From Rhinopomastus cyanomelas (Eukaryota; Chordata; Aves; Bucerotiformes; Rhinopomastidae): a stretch of DNA of 64,000 nucleotides. Positions 1-11,369 of this stretch are shown piece by piece. Below the pieces are notes generated by a model that worked only from the letters and a program-made list of their open reading frames with translations, made no database searches and was not told where the DNA came from. Both the position numbers and the translations under genes were made by a program. The number at the start of each line of letters is the position of its first letter. Position 1 is the stretch's first letter. The stretch spans positions 669 to 64,668 of the forward strand of contig VXBP01010356.1 in the NCBI GenBank assembly GCA_013400115.1. The letters run 5' to 3'.

Positions 1-305
1 TGGATGTGAGGAGGAAGTTCTTCACTGTGAGAGTGGTGAGAGCCTGGAATGGGTTGCCCAGGGAAGGTGGTGGAGGCCCCATCCTTAGAGGTGTTTAAGG
101 CCAGGCTGGATGAGGCTCTGTCCAGCCTGATCTCGGGTGGGGTGTCCCTGCCCATGGTAGGGGAGTTGGAACTGGATGATCAGGTGGTCCCTTCTAAACC
201 TAAACTAACTGTATGACTTGGTCTAGGTGATCTTGCTGTGGCAGGGGGATTGGATTAGATGATCTTTCGAGGTCTCTTCCTATCCCTAATGATTCTGTGA
301 TTCTG
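1..305 (+). mobile_element. CR1 LINE, 3' end
   Basis: This is the 3' terminal part of a CR1 non-LTR retrotransposon in + orientation, cut by the window edge. It carries the late CR1 landmarks in order: the 'gaagttcttcactgtgag' block, 'gggttgcccagggaa', 'ggattagatgatctttcgag', and a closing tandem ATTCTGTG-type octamer at about 290-304. It has no coding capacity. Directly to its right lies CR1 sequence in the opposite orientation. Confidence 0.9.
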
Positions 306-1352
306 CAAGAGCCCAGCCATCCTTCTGACACTGTATTTATAAACATTAATGAGGTCATCCCTCAGTCTCCTTTTCTCCAAGCTCAGGAGACTCCAGCTCC
401 CTCAGCCTCTCCTCATAAGGGAGGTGTTCTCATTTCTTCATCATCTTTGTGGCTCTGCACTGGACTCTAACAGCTCTGTGTCCCTCTTGAACTGAGAGGC
501 CCAATATTGTGTCCAGAGAACTGCACACAATACTGCAGATGTGATTTCAGCAGGGCAGAGTAGAGAGGGGAGAAGAACCTCTCTCAATCTGCTAAGTCCC
601 CACTTCTGATCCACCCCAGGATGCCACTGGCCTTCTTGGCCACAAGGACACGTTGCTGGCTCATGGTCATCATGCTGTCCACCAGGACCCCCAGGCCTCT
701 TTCTCCTACACTGCTTTCCAACACGTCAGTCCCAAAACTATACTGTTGCCTGGGGTTGTTCTTGCCCAGATGCAAGACTCTACACTTGCCCTTGTTAGAG
801 TTCTTTCTGTTTCTCCCTGACCAGCTCTCTACCTTGTCCAGCTCCTGCTGAATGGCAGCACAGCCTGCTGGGGTGTTGGCCACACCTCCCAGCTTTGTGT
901 CATCAGCAGACTTAATCCCTCATCCAAGTCATTAATGAATAGATTGAACAGGACTGGTCCCAGTACTGACCCTTGGGGGACTCCACTAGATACAGGCCTC
1001 CAACTAGACTGTCCCATTGACCACTACTCTTTGGCTTCTATGCTGCAGCCAGTTCACAGTCCACCTCACTACCAGGTCATCTAGACCACACTACCTCAAC
1101 TTTGACTGCAAGGATGTTTGTGAGACCCTGTCAGATGCTTTACTGAAGTCAAGATAGACCATATCCACTGCTCTGCCATCATCTATCCACCTGGTTATGC
1201 CCTCATAAAAGGCTGTCAGGTTGGTCAAGCATGACTTTCCCATGGTGAAGCCATGCTGACTGTCCCTAACGACCCTCTTGTCCTTGCTGTGCCTAGAGCC
1301 AACATCAAGAATAAATTGTTCCATCACCTTTCCTGAGATGGAGGTGAATAAA
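306..1352 (-). mobile_element. CR1 LINE, ORF2 3' half, - strand, decayed
   Basis: This is a minus-strand CR1 fragment holding the end of ORF2, the endonuclease/reverse transcriptase protein. Read from 1327 leftward, the broken frames show RT landmarks: SQHGFT near 1250, YLDFSKASD near 1150, SGVPQGSVLGP near 960, and an active-site box reading SADD instead of the usual FADD near 900-915. Frameshifts divide these among at least three short frames, so no working enzyme can be made. The copy is 5' truncated near 1352. It also lacks its own 3' tail, which is replaced on the left by the + strand copy. Confidence 0.9.
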
Positions 1353-1593
1353 CTGAGATTTGGTGACTTTTAAAAAGTTCACTACTTCAGTCTATGTTTA
1401 TTATCAAGTTAGTAGTGTCTGTCTTCTCGTTGGAGGCATTTCCTTACTACAGTAAATAATTACTTTCACTAGCAGCTGCCCTCGAAGTTTCTCACCCACA
1501 CAATTGTAGCAAATCTTCATCAGATTCTCACAGCAGTTCTCTAACTGTCACAGCAAATGTGTTAATTCCTGTGTGCATCCATATTCTTTCTTA
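1353..1593. other. Unique sequence between CR1 pieces
   Basis: This short AT-rich stretch separates two CR1 fragments. I see no exon, RNA gene or repeat in it. Confidence 0.5.
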
Positions 1594-1720
1594 GAATCAT
1601 AGAATCATAAAAGTTGGGGACACCTACAAAGTCATCCAGTCCAACTGTCTGCCTGACCCCACCATGCCTGCCCAGGGCCACATTTACTCGTTTAACACCT
1701 TGGCCCCTTTATGAAGTGTT
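1594..1720 (-). mobile_element. CR1 LINE 3' end, - strand, another subfamily
   Basis: The fragment starts with two inverted octamers (agaatcat-agaatcat), then 'aaagttggggacacc', 'tcatccagtccaact' and 'ccccaccatgcctgccc'. This is a CR1 3' end read on the minus strand. The 'caccatgcctgccc' wording differs from the other copies here and fits an older subfamily. The right border is vague. Confidence 0.8.
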
Positions 1721-2150
1721 ATGCTCCCATTCTAAAAGGTGGAGCATATCCTGAAATAGGTTAGGGGATTTGTAAATTTTTAAAAGCCTTGATGGCTCAT
1801 GGGGAGGTAATTTGCTGTGTATTTCAGAAAGATGTAAAATTTATCTTGTCATAACAATTTTAAATTAAATTATTTTAGGGCTGAGCTTTGAGTAAAGTTG
1901 AGGGTGGCTGCATACTCACTTAGAAGTTGAAGCAGGTTTCTTCACTGTGGATAACTAATGGAGCAAAGAGGTTGGATAGCTAATGGTCAAGTGCAGTAAG
2001 AGGTGAAAATGTGCAAGATGAGAAGTTAGATTATATCAAGAATATACAAAATTTAAGTCAGTTATTGACCTTGATGTGTAACATTAACTTAAACTTTTAT
2101 TGTGGTCTTAACATTTCTTTGCACATTTTTTTCCTCCTTGCACTCTTTGG

Positions 2151-2224
2151 GGCAGCTTGTCGAGTAAGAGTATATACAGGAGTTCAGGGCAGCTTGTAGA
2201 GTAAGAGTATATACAGGAGTCCTG
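2151..2224. repeat. 37-bp tandem duplication, two copies
   Basis: Two adjacent copies (2151-2187 and 2188-2224) share 'ggcagcttgt' and 'agagtatatacaggagt', with one substitution in the middle and slight divergence at the end. The near identity suggests a recent local duplication. No function is apparent. Confidence 0.9.
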
Positions 2225-4518
2225 ACTGTGGCCACAGTATACCTGCTCTCAATCCAACGTTCAGACGTGGTCAACATTGCATTTCCTTTCCCAGGGCAAT
2301 CTGTGGTCCGAGCAAACTATTGTGGGAGTGACAACAGTTGGTAACTCTCTGTTCCTAGAAAGCTCTAGGTCTATTTCCTGTCACGGTATACAACTCATAT
2401 GGTGTGTGACAGAGACTTGGGAAGAAATGCCCCCGGAGAAAAACCAGAATGCCTTCAGCTGCTTCTTGGGTGATCTCAAGTGTTGTCCTGAGTGAAGAAC
2501 AGCTAGGAGGAGGCTATAGAAAACCTTCCAGTAGTGGCTTCTCAATGACTCTTTTTAATTTGTTTGATTTTTGTTTTTTTTCCTGGGATAGTTCTGGAGT
2601 ACCTGGGATGAGCTGGGGTGTTGCTGCCCTACAACTGCAAATCCAGCTCCTCCTAAGCGCTGCCTATCTGCTGTGTCATGGGGGGTCTTGCCAAAGGCCC
2701 TCTGTGACTGAGAGAAAGTTAGCACAAAAGGCTGGATGCTGCCGAAGTTGCCTCATTCAAAATAGTGTTTTGATTTTTTTTTTTCTTTTTTAAACTTTCT
2801 ACTGTGAAATTTGAAATGCATGGCCTGCTGTGTGAGATTCTTAACTGGCATGTACTTAACTGGCATGCCACTGCTGCTGCCTTTCCACCAGGAGAAAGAC
2901 CTGGCTGTTTGCAGAGGTCCATGAAATTGTTTTATGTAACAGAGTAACTACATCACACTCTTAAATGCAGTTCTGAACACGATTGTGGCAGCATTCATAA
3001 ACAATATTGAAAGCTGAATTTTCACACATTGTGTTTGATCCATTTCTGGTTCAGCTCTTCTAAGGTAAAGGGAGGGTTGTGTTTTTTTTCTAAATTATAC
3101 TGTAGGACTATATCAGAGGTATGAATAGCTTATATGAAGGCACAATTTGGGGTATTTTGGTGTCATTTCTGTTTGGTTAGCACTGAAGTATTGTTAAGCC
3201 ACATTCGTACAAAGCTTGAAATGACAGCAACAAAAAAAAATTGGAACTTTTAAAACTTATGGCTTAAAAGTAGTGGCTTTTAGTAACCCTTGTGGTAATA
3301 GTGATGGTTGTATGTCATCAGCAAGACAAATAAAAAGGAATAAAGGAATAAAAATGTGATAATAAAAAAGGAATGAAAAGGTGAGCTATAGATGTAAAAG
3401 AAAATGTTACTGTATTTTTTTTTTTTTCCTGTGTCATCACTATACTTATTCTGGAAATTATTTTTTGTCTTAATCATTTTTCAACTGACCTTCTTGTTCC
3501 TCAGTCACACTTGCTTTTTGCTTCATGCTAATAGTAAGACATCACATACATACTTCTCATAAGGACATACTGGTGACCTATAGTGCTGTTATTTCTCTTT
3601 GTCTTGCTATGCATGTTGCCCCACATATGTACACATATGCCCCACCAGAAGTGCTTGTAAATGCTGTGTAAGCCTACTCTGTGATACCATGAACATGTGA
3701 ATTTCAGGATTTTAATGAAAATGATTTCAAAGCTGGTGTGGTCATGGTAGCTATGGTAACGAACACTTTCTAACTACAGTATGCTAAATTTGCAGAGGAG
3801 TGAAAAGGGAGGAAAAAATATAAGTTAATGTTTTTGTTTTTTATAATGTAGTACTAAAACTTCCCTTTTTTCTAGTGGATTGCCTAAGTGCCAGTCAGTC
3901 AATTATATGCATTTTTTTTCTTTCAAAAGAAACTCTTGAAAAATAGAGGAGGCTGAACCACTCAGTTTTTGTATTTAAACCAAAAAAATACCCTATATAC
4001 AAACTGTTCCATGGCAAGCTTGTTCCTTGGGTGGAGATAGTTGGAGAGGCTTCTTGGAGTGTTCCCTGTAGGTTGCTGGTTTATGTGCTGAATAGCTGCC
4101 AGGCCGTACCTCCATGGCTTTGTGGCCTTTGTGATCAGGAAATTGTAATCAGGGTTTGGACCATTAACAGTGTGATCAGTGTGATACCAACAGACTTGTC
4201 AGAGCAGCCAGGCCCACAAATTAAAGCTGTCATTGAGATTGATGATCCCTTCAAATGAACTTTTGAACTTGTAAAGAAAAGAATAGCTTTTATTATGCTT
4301 CATGGTTTTTTTGTAAATATTTATCATGTTCAAAGGTAAAACGAATTACTCCCATAGTTTACTTTCATGTGTAGGTTCAGAGAAAAGATTTGAAGGACAG
4401 CACCCTACTTGTTTGCAGGGTTTCTTAATTTTGACATAATGGTAATATTGTACTATTTGTTTCAGAAAGGATTAAGAGAGTTGTTAATAATAGCTGTAAT
4501 CCTTTGAGTTTGACATGT

Positions 4519-4675
4519 ACAGAGTATTGTACAAATATTAACAAATCTGCAAAACACTTCAGTGAGGTAGATGGGAACAGTAAGATGGAAGGGTTGAGTA
4601 ATTCAAGATCAGTATTTGAGTAAATATTGGATCCAGGATTAAAATTGTTCTCAGTCTTGTAAAAAGCATGGTTAC
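4519..4675 (+). repeat. MIR-like ancient SINE remnant
   Basis: The order of motifs follows the MIR consensus: 'gtattgtacaaatattaac', then 'gtgaggtagatggga', then 'gatggaagggttgagtaatt', then 'ggatccaggattaaaa'. These match the MIR stretches for a small-count tail, the 'gaggtaggt' block, the 'gaggttaagtaact' core and the 'gccgggattcgaac' block, each heavily mutated. The element is too decayed to place in a subfamily. Confidence 0.55.
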
Positions 4676-7600
4676 CTGTTTCTTGTCGTAATGTCTTACC
4701 TTTACTAGATCATCCATCAGTTTTTACTGTAGCCAGGCTCTCTTCTAATACCTCCAAAAGTTAAATCCGAGGGAGAGTTTTGCTGACAAAGAATAAAAAA
4801 ATAGCTGTCTTAGGTTGGAGCAGTGTTGGGTTATTTTAAAAGAAAGTCTCTTTTCAAACAGGCTTTTCTATACCTTCTGAATTAAGAAATAAGTTTCTTA
4901 TTAGTAATTGGAATTAAAAAAGAAGATGGATATAAGATTTTCTTGCAGCACTTTTCTAACTTGCATCTGGACTGACAGTAAAACTGAACAATCTGCTGAT
5001 AAATGAACATGTGCGAAAGGAGAACGTTACACAATGTTGTAATGTTTTCTGTGCGTTAGAAATTTCACTGCACATGGGGGTCCCTATCAATAACTCTAAC
5101 TACTAGTGGTATTAAACTGAGTGTCTGGGTGGTTCCACTGGAGGAAAAAGCATACGTTCAGACGTCAGCATTTATTACTTCAGTAGCTGATGTGGATTTG
5201 GTTTTTGTGGGAGCAGCATGTTCATGCTCTGTGAATTTACTTTCATTATGGTATTGAATATGAATGAGCGAGAGTCTTGATGTGGGACTTCAGACAGGAC
5301 TCCTCTGCTTTTGCAGGAGTTTGGTTCCCTATTCTTTCTCTTCCTGCTTTAGTACCTTTGTATAAAACGGTGTGGCTTTCTATCATCCATCAGCAGACGA
5401 ATCAGGCTCCTGGCACATCATCCGTTTTACGCATCATCTCTAAACCTGTCAAATAGTAGTTTAAGACCTTCCTATATTACTTTTTCCTGTTTTGATTAAG
5501 AATTACTTTCACTGTTTCCTATTCTTTACACTTAATTGAAACTTCACAAGATTTAATAGCCTTTTTGGCTAGTTTCTCAAGAACTTGTCTTTTCCTTCAC
5601 ATGCTTGTTGGCCCTGCCTGTTGCAGTGTTACTTGATATGTTCTTCTCTGACTGTTGTGCTCACTGATTTTGCTCTGAATACATTATAGTCACTTGTTGA
5701 GATATTCACTGTCATTTTCTGAGCAAGACCTGCAGGACTACTTAGTTTTTAAGTTTCTGGGAGGGATACTAGCCCAATCTACCTTTTTATTCCTAACTTC
5801 CCTCACTTAAATTTGTTTCAGCTTCCCTTTCTGACATCCTTAGTAGACATCTTTTTCAACTTATGCTTAGAATGGCAGAACATATTCTCCTACAGTTTGT
5901 CTTTTCTCTTAAATTGGGCAGTGGGAATAACATTTTCAGTCATTCCTGACCGAAGTCCTCTTCGTTTGCTCTTGTTCCTTGTACCCAGCTTTAACTTTTT
6001 GTCCAGTGAAGCACACTTTGTATAGTGTTTCTACTCTGCTCTAAGATTATTTCTGTAATCCTCTTTTTCTCAGTCCTTCCAACAAGGCTCTTCTCTAGTT
6101 TAAAAAAAAAGAATAGTGAAATGTTATACTAAATTCAAACCTGAATTTACTGTGGTTGAACCCTCCTTTTAGCTGCATTACGTTTGGGTGCACCTGCCTT
6201 CTTCATGTAACTTTTTTATTTCTTCTATTGTTTGGTATTGTCTGGTACTGTCATTCTGAGTTTTTTATTTTTCTTGATAGTCGACCTGACCTCAGTGTAT
6301 TAGTAGCGCTGAGATGTTTTATGCAAGGCAACTTTTACTTCCTTTTGGTTCTGCCGATCTTCTGAGCCTGCAGGATCACAAAATTTTCTGAGATCTCTCT
6401 TGTTTTTCATGTTAAATTCTTTTTTCATCCCAGTTTCAAATTAACCAGGTGGTTTATTTTTCAGGGGTTTTTATTTGTTTGTGGAGGTTTTTTTGTAGTA
6501 GTTTCTTCTTTTGTGTGCTACCATGCTGTTTTTCCTTCTGAGTCACAGCAATATTGATTATTGTTTGTTTATGTTTAAGTGGCACTTAGGAATCCATGCC
6601 CTGTTGTGCTTGGTGTGTGTATTTGCTTTGAAGCACCAGGTATAACTATGGTTGTGGGTTTTTTGCTTTGATTCTTAAGTGTCTTTTACTTAATGAAGTG
6701 TAACCAATGCACAGCCTGTGGAGTCAGGTGACGTTATTTGCTCTGTAGGAGCAACCTGGCTAAATCAGTAGCAAAGCAGTTCAGCGCAGCAGTGTGGAGG
6801 GAATCTTGTACAGGTGTTGTCCATGTGTGTTGGGTATGTGCCTGGAATTGGGAAGAGTGGCGGTAAATTTTTTCATCTGTCGGTATATCATTTTTCACAA
6901 GTGGTGGAATTTTTTTGAAGGCTTAAGGGAAGGACAAATTTCACTCAAGGTTCTTTCATTTTATTACTCTTAAGATTTATAGCATTGCCAAACCCCTTAT
7001 TTGGACTGATCCCAGGCCTGCCATTTCTCATCCATTTGGAGCACAGAGCTCGCTTTCTCTGTTTTTCCAGCTTTTACTCCAAAGCTGCGAAAAAAAAAAA
7101 ATCAGCATTTTAACTAGTTTTTGAAGATATTAGTTTCTTCAGTCCTTTCTTCATTCCTTTCTTCTAAATTTGAAATTAAGGAATATTGTAAGGAGACTTG
7201 GAGTTTTACGGAACGGTTTTCCATTTTAGAGCACTAATGTATTTGTATTTGAATTTAACCAACTTGCTTCCTGCCCTGTTCAAGTCGGTGCTTCAAGTCC
7301 CTGCTGCTCTAAATTTAAAGCCTTTTTGGCCTGAATCCACGCATTCTGACACTGAAATGCCGAAGGCCTGACTGACAGAAACTTTCTAGGAACAGTTTAG
7401 CGTTTGCTAGTTGATACCGATTCTCTAATTTAGAGTTGCTTTTTGTTTTTTTCTTTCAGTGCTGCTGAGGCCCAATACCTTTGCATCCACTGAGATTTCT
7501 CAGCAGTTCACTTTCTTCTTGACTACCCAGCCAACTTGGGTAGGTGACTGTATGGGGGCATATGCTATCACATGACTTTTGATAGCTTTTGAGCCCCATT

Positions 7601-7774
7601 GTGTAATACCTTGTGGAGTTGACTGGCAAGATCTCTCCAGATCTGACCTTTTCCTGAAGTACAGACATGTCAGCACGCTTTATTGTGTATATCAAATCAT
7701 GGAATACTGTGTTCTCTGTCTGGCTACTGTGCACAAAAGCAATTTTTCCACATTGACATGTGTCTTCCAAAATG

Positions 7775-7886
7775 TCCCTTCTTAAAGAACAGAGAGAATC
7801 AATGGTCGCTGTCTGTTCTTGCATCATGCTTAAAATATCCCCTCTTAAGAGAGAGAATTAATGCTGCCCATTCTTGTATCCTGCTT
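7775..7886. repeat. Degenerate ~60-bp tandem duplication
   Basis: Segments 7775-7831 and 7838-7886 both run 'tccc(t/c)tcttaa', 'gagagaat(c/t)aatg', 'ttcttg(c/t)atc', 'atgctt' or 'ctgctt', with small deletions in the second. This looks like an old local duplication inside intron 1. Confidence 0.6.
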
Positions 7887-8663
7887 TTACCCTGTGCATT
7901 CTGTTACAGGTACCTAATGAGGTGTGTTAAGTGCTAGTTCTCGGTAGCTGGTATCACTGAGGCATTTATTCCATATATAGAGGAAAAAACTGGACACAAC
8001 TTTATGACAATCTGATGATTGGTACCAAAGGGAAGATCTAATTTTGAACTTGTAGGAAGGTTTAGATGACTGGGGACCAAGCCTAGACAAATTTTTTTTG
8101 ACCATTACAGAGCTAGCCTCTGAGCTACATTTCTAGGGCTACCCTCTCTCTGTGAGGTGTTTTGTAGGTTCAGACACTGACTTGCAGCCTGTCCAGATGT
8201 TTCGTTCATATCCTGGTTTTCTTCTGACTCAAGATTGTGCATAATGTGCTTTTCGCTGGATTCTTTTATACCTGTCTTTTGTAGTCTGGCACAACAACAG
8301 ACAGACAGTCCTAAGAATAACTGCTAAGAAGAAAGGCACATCTGTGCTTTTCCGCCTTCTCCCCAATCTCTTTTATCTTTCGCACCCCTTCCCAAAATTG
8401 ATTAATATTTGCAGAACAAGAGCCAGTACTTCAGCATTAGTCTCAATTTCAGAATGAGATTTTTCTGGCTGTGTCTGCAGCTAATGTAGAATACAACAGA
8501 GGGTAGAAATGCACTTTAAAAAAAAACCTAGAAAAACAAAAGGCCTTTTTATATCCAGTCCAACACAGTGGATGTATTGTGTTAAGTATCAACAGGCCTA
8601 TAAAAAACAGACCATATGTAAGAAAATATTGTTGCTAGAAGGCAGAGGAACATACAATTATTT

Positions 8664-8673
8664 GCCAATTGGC
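8664..8673. promoter_or_regulatory. CCAATTGG palindrome, candidate BEN-factor site
   Basis: A perfect 10-base palindrome, GCCAATTGGC, lies in BEND5 intron 1. CCAATTGG is the reported target of Drosophila Insensitive, and vertebrate BEND5 has been reported to bind related sites. A given 8-mer is expected about once in a window of this size, so a functional role is only a hypothesis. Confidence 0.3.
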
Positions 8674-11235
8674 TAAATTAAAAGAAACTCATTTTCACCA
8701 TTGTTTCTTGAAATTTTTCTGGGAAGAAATGAGTTCCTTTTAAAATTTCCTGTGTCATGTACAGGATAACCAGTAGAATCAAAAAGTCAAATGGAGAGAT
8801 TTGCCACATGTGAATGAGAACCATGTTGTAGTTACATACCAATAATGTATAAATTAAGCGTTTGTAAGATGATGTCTAAACATACTTCTAACTTTGGTCT
8901 ACCCATGAAGTTTTGCGAATGTAAATTTCACAGGCAGACTGAGAAACTGGGAGGGAAGTGGAGAGAATGAAGAGCCCAAACTAAGTGTTTCGTTTCTGTT
9001 GTTCAGCGTGTAACATCTGTTCTTAACATTTATGAATTTACTTAAAAAGCCAAAATCAAAAGATAAATGATCATCTTCTTCCAAAACATTTTTGTTTGAA
9101 TGTTGTTTTAGTAATCAGAAAGTATTTCCTGACTTCCTTTGTAGTCTGCACATGCACTTAGTCCTCTGTGACTCCTTTCCAAGATTCGTGTTTCCTTGGC
9201 CATGAGAAGGACTCATGTCCATTTCTAGTTTACATGGGATTCTGGCTACTGGTAACCTCCACGAGTTCCCAGCAGACAGTTTTTTAAACTGTGTGAGCTA
9301 CTTGGATTGTGTCCTCTTACAAGGCCAAGGGTTATTTCAGAGCATAGAAACGGATCTACATTCTTTAAACGTGGAGGAAGTTGCAACTCTGTGTGTTCTG
9401 TGAAAGTTGTCTAGAGGAGCTGGCTCTGCTCTTCTTCTAAGGAATTGTGAGAATGTATTTTAGCAAAAGATTCTTCAATCTGTCAGCCCAAAATACAGTA
9501 ACAGAAAAAATGGGTGTTTTTTTCACTGTGTGTGGAAATTTATTGTTAAATTTCTGCCATTCCGAGTTTGTCTTTTAGTCCATACATTTTTTTTTCCTAG
9601 AAGGGTTCTCTGATTTTCTTCTCTGCTCTCTGACAGTAGAATTGGCTTATCACGCATTTTTGATGAACCTGTGTTTTCCAGATAAATGAAAATGTAGAGC
9701 TTTATTTTTCAAAACTGAAACAGTTGGATGGCTTTTTTGTTGTACTGGGATAAGCATCCGTGATGCTCTGGGGAATGGAGAATGATCTAAAATAAGCCTA
9801 GCTGTTTTCTGTTGCTTATCTGTTTTCTTTTTGCATCTGCCTTAGTATTTATTGCTACCATCTGCATTTCATTTCAGGTTGTCTAATGTCTTATTCGGCA
9901 TGTTCTGTGCCTATTCTCTTTACATAGCCTTGGGCTGTAATATCACCATTTGCCTACAAGAGATCCATTTCTATCCGTAACAAAATGAATTGCATTCATC
10001 TGTGTAATTCATTTCTAATGAATGCCTTGCTCCTCATTAAACAGTGATTTACCTTTGTTTCCCTTTCCTACACTGTCAGCACTAACCATTTTGAGGTCCT
10101 GTGGAGAGATGCTAATTTGAGAAAACAGAAGTCGGTGCAACTAAGCACTCACAAATGCCATCCTCATTGGCACTTTCAAAAATATTCATGGGACATTTTG
10201 TGAAATACTGTTTGCAGGTGGATGAGGAGGCTTGAAATGTTTATTACTAATAAGCTTTCAATGTACAAATGCAAAATTTCATAGTTTAAATGCATGTACA
10301 GTGTCCTGAACAGGTATCCAGACTTGTGAATCTTTCAAAGTGTTGTCTGCTCTGCAGAAGTTTTACAAATCTTTGATACATTTGGAGAGGCTATAGGCTT
10401 GATATTATGTCCTCTCTGCATCTTTTCCAGACTACTAAAATAGTCTGAACTCAGTTGCAGAATAGTGTTCTGAAATACTTAATTCTGAGATTTGTTAAAC
10501 TATTTCAGACTTGAAAACATATTACTTGTGATTTTTAATGAGATTCAGTGCTTAATAGAAGCATTTATTTGCTTTGTACATCTAAAGGAAATGGGTTAGT
10601 ACCTTTAACTAATGAAATACACATATTAATTTTGTTATGGATTCAGTCCACACCACACTTTTCAGTAATGCCCTTTCAACCTCTCCTGCAGCTTCTGCAG
10701 CTCTGCGCTGTACAGCAGAGCAGAATCTGCTGTATGTGCAGATAGATCTGTGCTGCTGATAGAGGATGATTAGAGTCCAGGATGAATTACCAAGTTTATT
10801 TTCACTTTAAACCAGGCAGAGTTTGAATTTCAGCAACAGATTATATTTACCAACAGTCTCCTCATATTCATAATATTTAAATCAATATAGAAGAGGTTTA
10901 GGAAGTTGTTCTTCTTACAGCATCTTTAACACTTAATTTCCTGGTAGTGGAAGCTACTCATTGACAGTTTTGATCACTCACATGAATTTAGATTTACATT
11001 TTACGATATTTATACTTTAGTTTGGGCACACTGATCCCCTGTTGAAACTGTAGTGCTGTCAGTGGGAATCAGCTCTCTTACACAGTGGATTAATTTGATC
11101 TGAATATTAGGGGATTGGAAGCATGAGTGGGTCTATTTTGTTCTGGTTTTTTTTAGCTGGTGTTGCCTAACTTGTGTAGTATTTGGAAGTAAGAACACTA
11201 ATGTAACAACATTTTATTTTTAATACACATTTTAG

Positions 11236-11369
11236 AGGACAAAACTGACCTTGAGAACAGTGTGATGCAGAAGAAAATTAAAATCCCCAAACTGTCTCTC
11301 AATCACATAGAAGAAGCTGGGGAGGTTACAGATTATGGGGAAGAAGATGTGGAGCTTAGACACAATAAG
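11236..11369 (+). CDS. BEND5: BEND5 exon 2 (acidic linker)
   Basis: This is the first visible coding exon of BEN domain containing 5. It runs from acceptor 'cattttag' to donor AAG|GTACTG, starting in phase 1 (last two bases of a Glu codon) and ending in phase 0. It encodes 44 full codons, including DLENSVMQKKIKIPKLSLNH and a following acidic stretch with DYGEEDVELRH. From memory this matches vertebrate BEND5 closely, with the basic KKIKIPK patch and acidic run in the same places. The segment links the N-terminal part encoded by exon 1, outside this window, to the coiled coil. It has no enzymatic motif and is probably flexible. The assignment rests on the combined match of all five exons. Confidence 0.93.

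Larger units (their letters stand above)
1721..11235 (+). other. BEND5: BEND5 intron 1 (3' part)
   Basis: Non-coding DNA upstream of the first visible BEND5 exon, read as the 3' part of intron 1 because that exon begins in phase 1 and cannot hold the start. It is AT-rich with many short T and A runs and no CR1. It holds a 37-base tandem duplication near 2151, a MIR-like SINE near 4519, a degenerate duplication near 7775 and a CCAATTGG palindrome near 8664. No open frame here resembles a known protein or BEND5 exon 1. The acceptor at 11235 follows a T-rich tract ending 'cacattttag'. Confidence 0.7.

Noticed and set aside
3416..3428. Runs of T and A (also near 7090, 13717, 13928, 16971) as processed-gene poly(A) tails
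   Set aside because: No adjacent retrocopy or target-site duplication was found; they are ordinary homopolymer runs in AT-rich intron DNA.
4031..4258. 75-codon + strand frame in intron 1 as a possible BEND5 or other exon
   Set aside because: The peptide is unrecognised, and neither phase nor sequence fits BEND5 exon 1; open frames of this length occur by chance.
1..11235. Search for BEND5 exon 1 and promoter
   Set aside because: No GC-rich CpG-dense block and no N-terminal BEND5-like peptide was found; exon 1 must lie left of the window.
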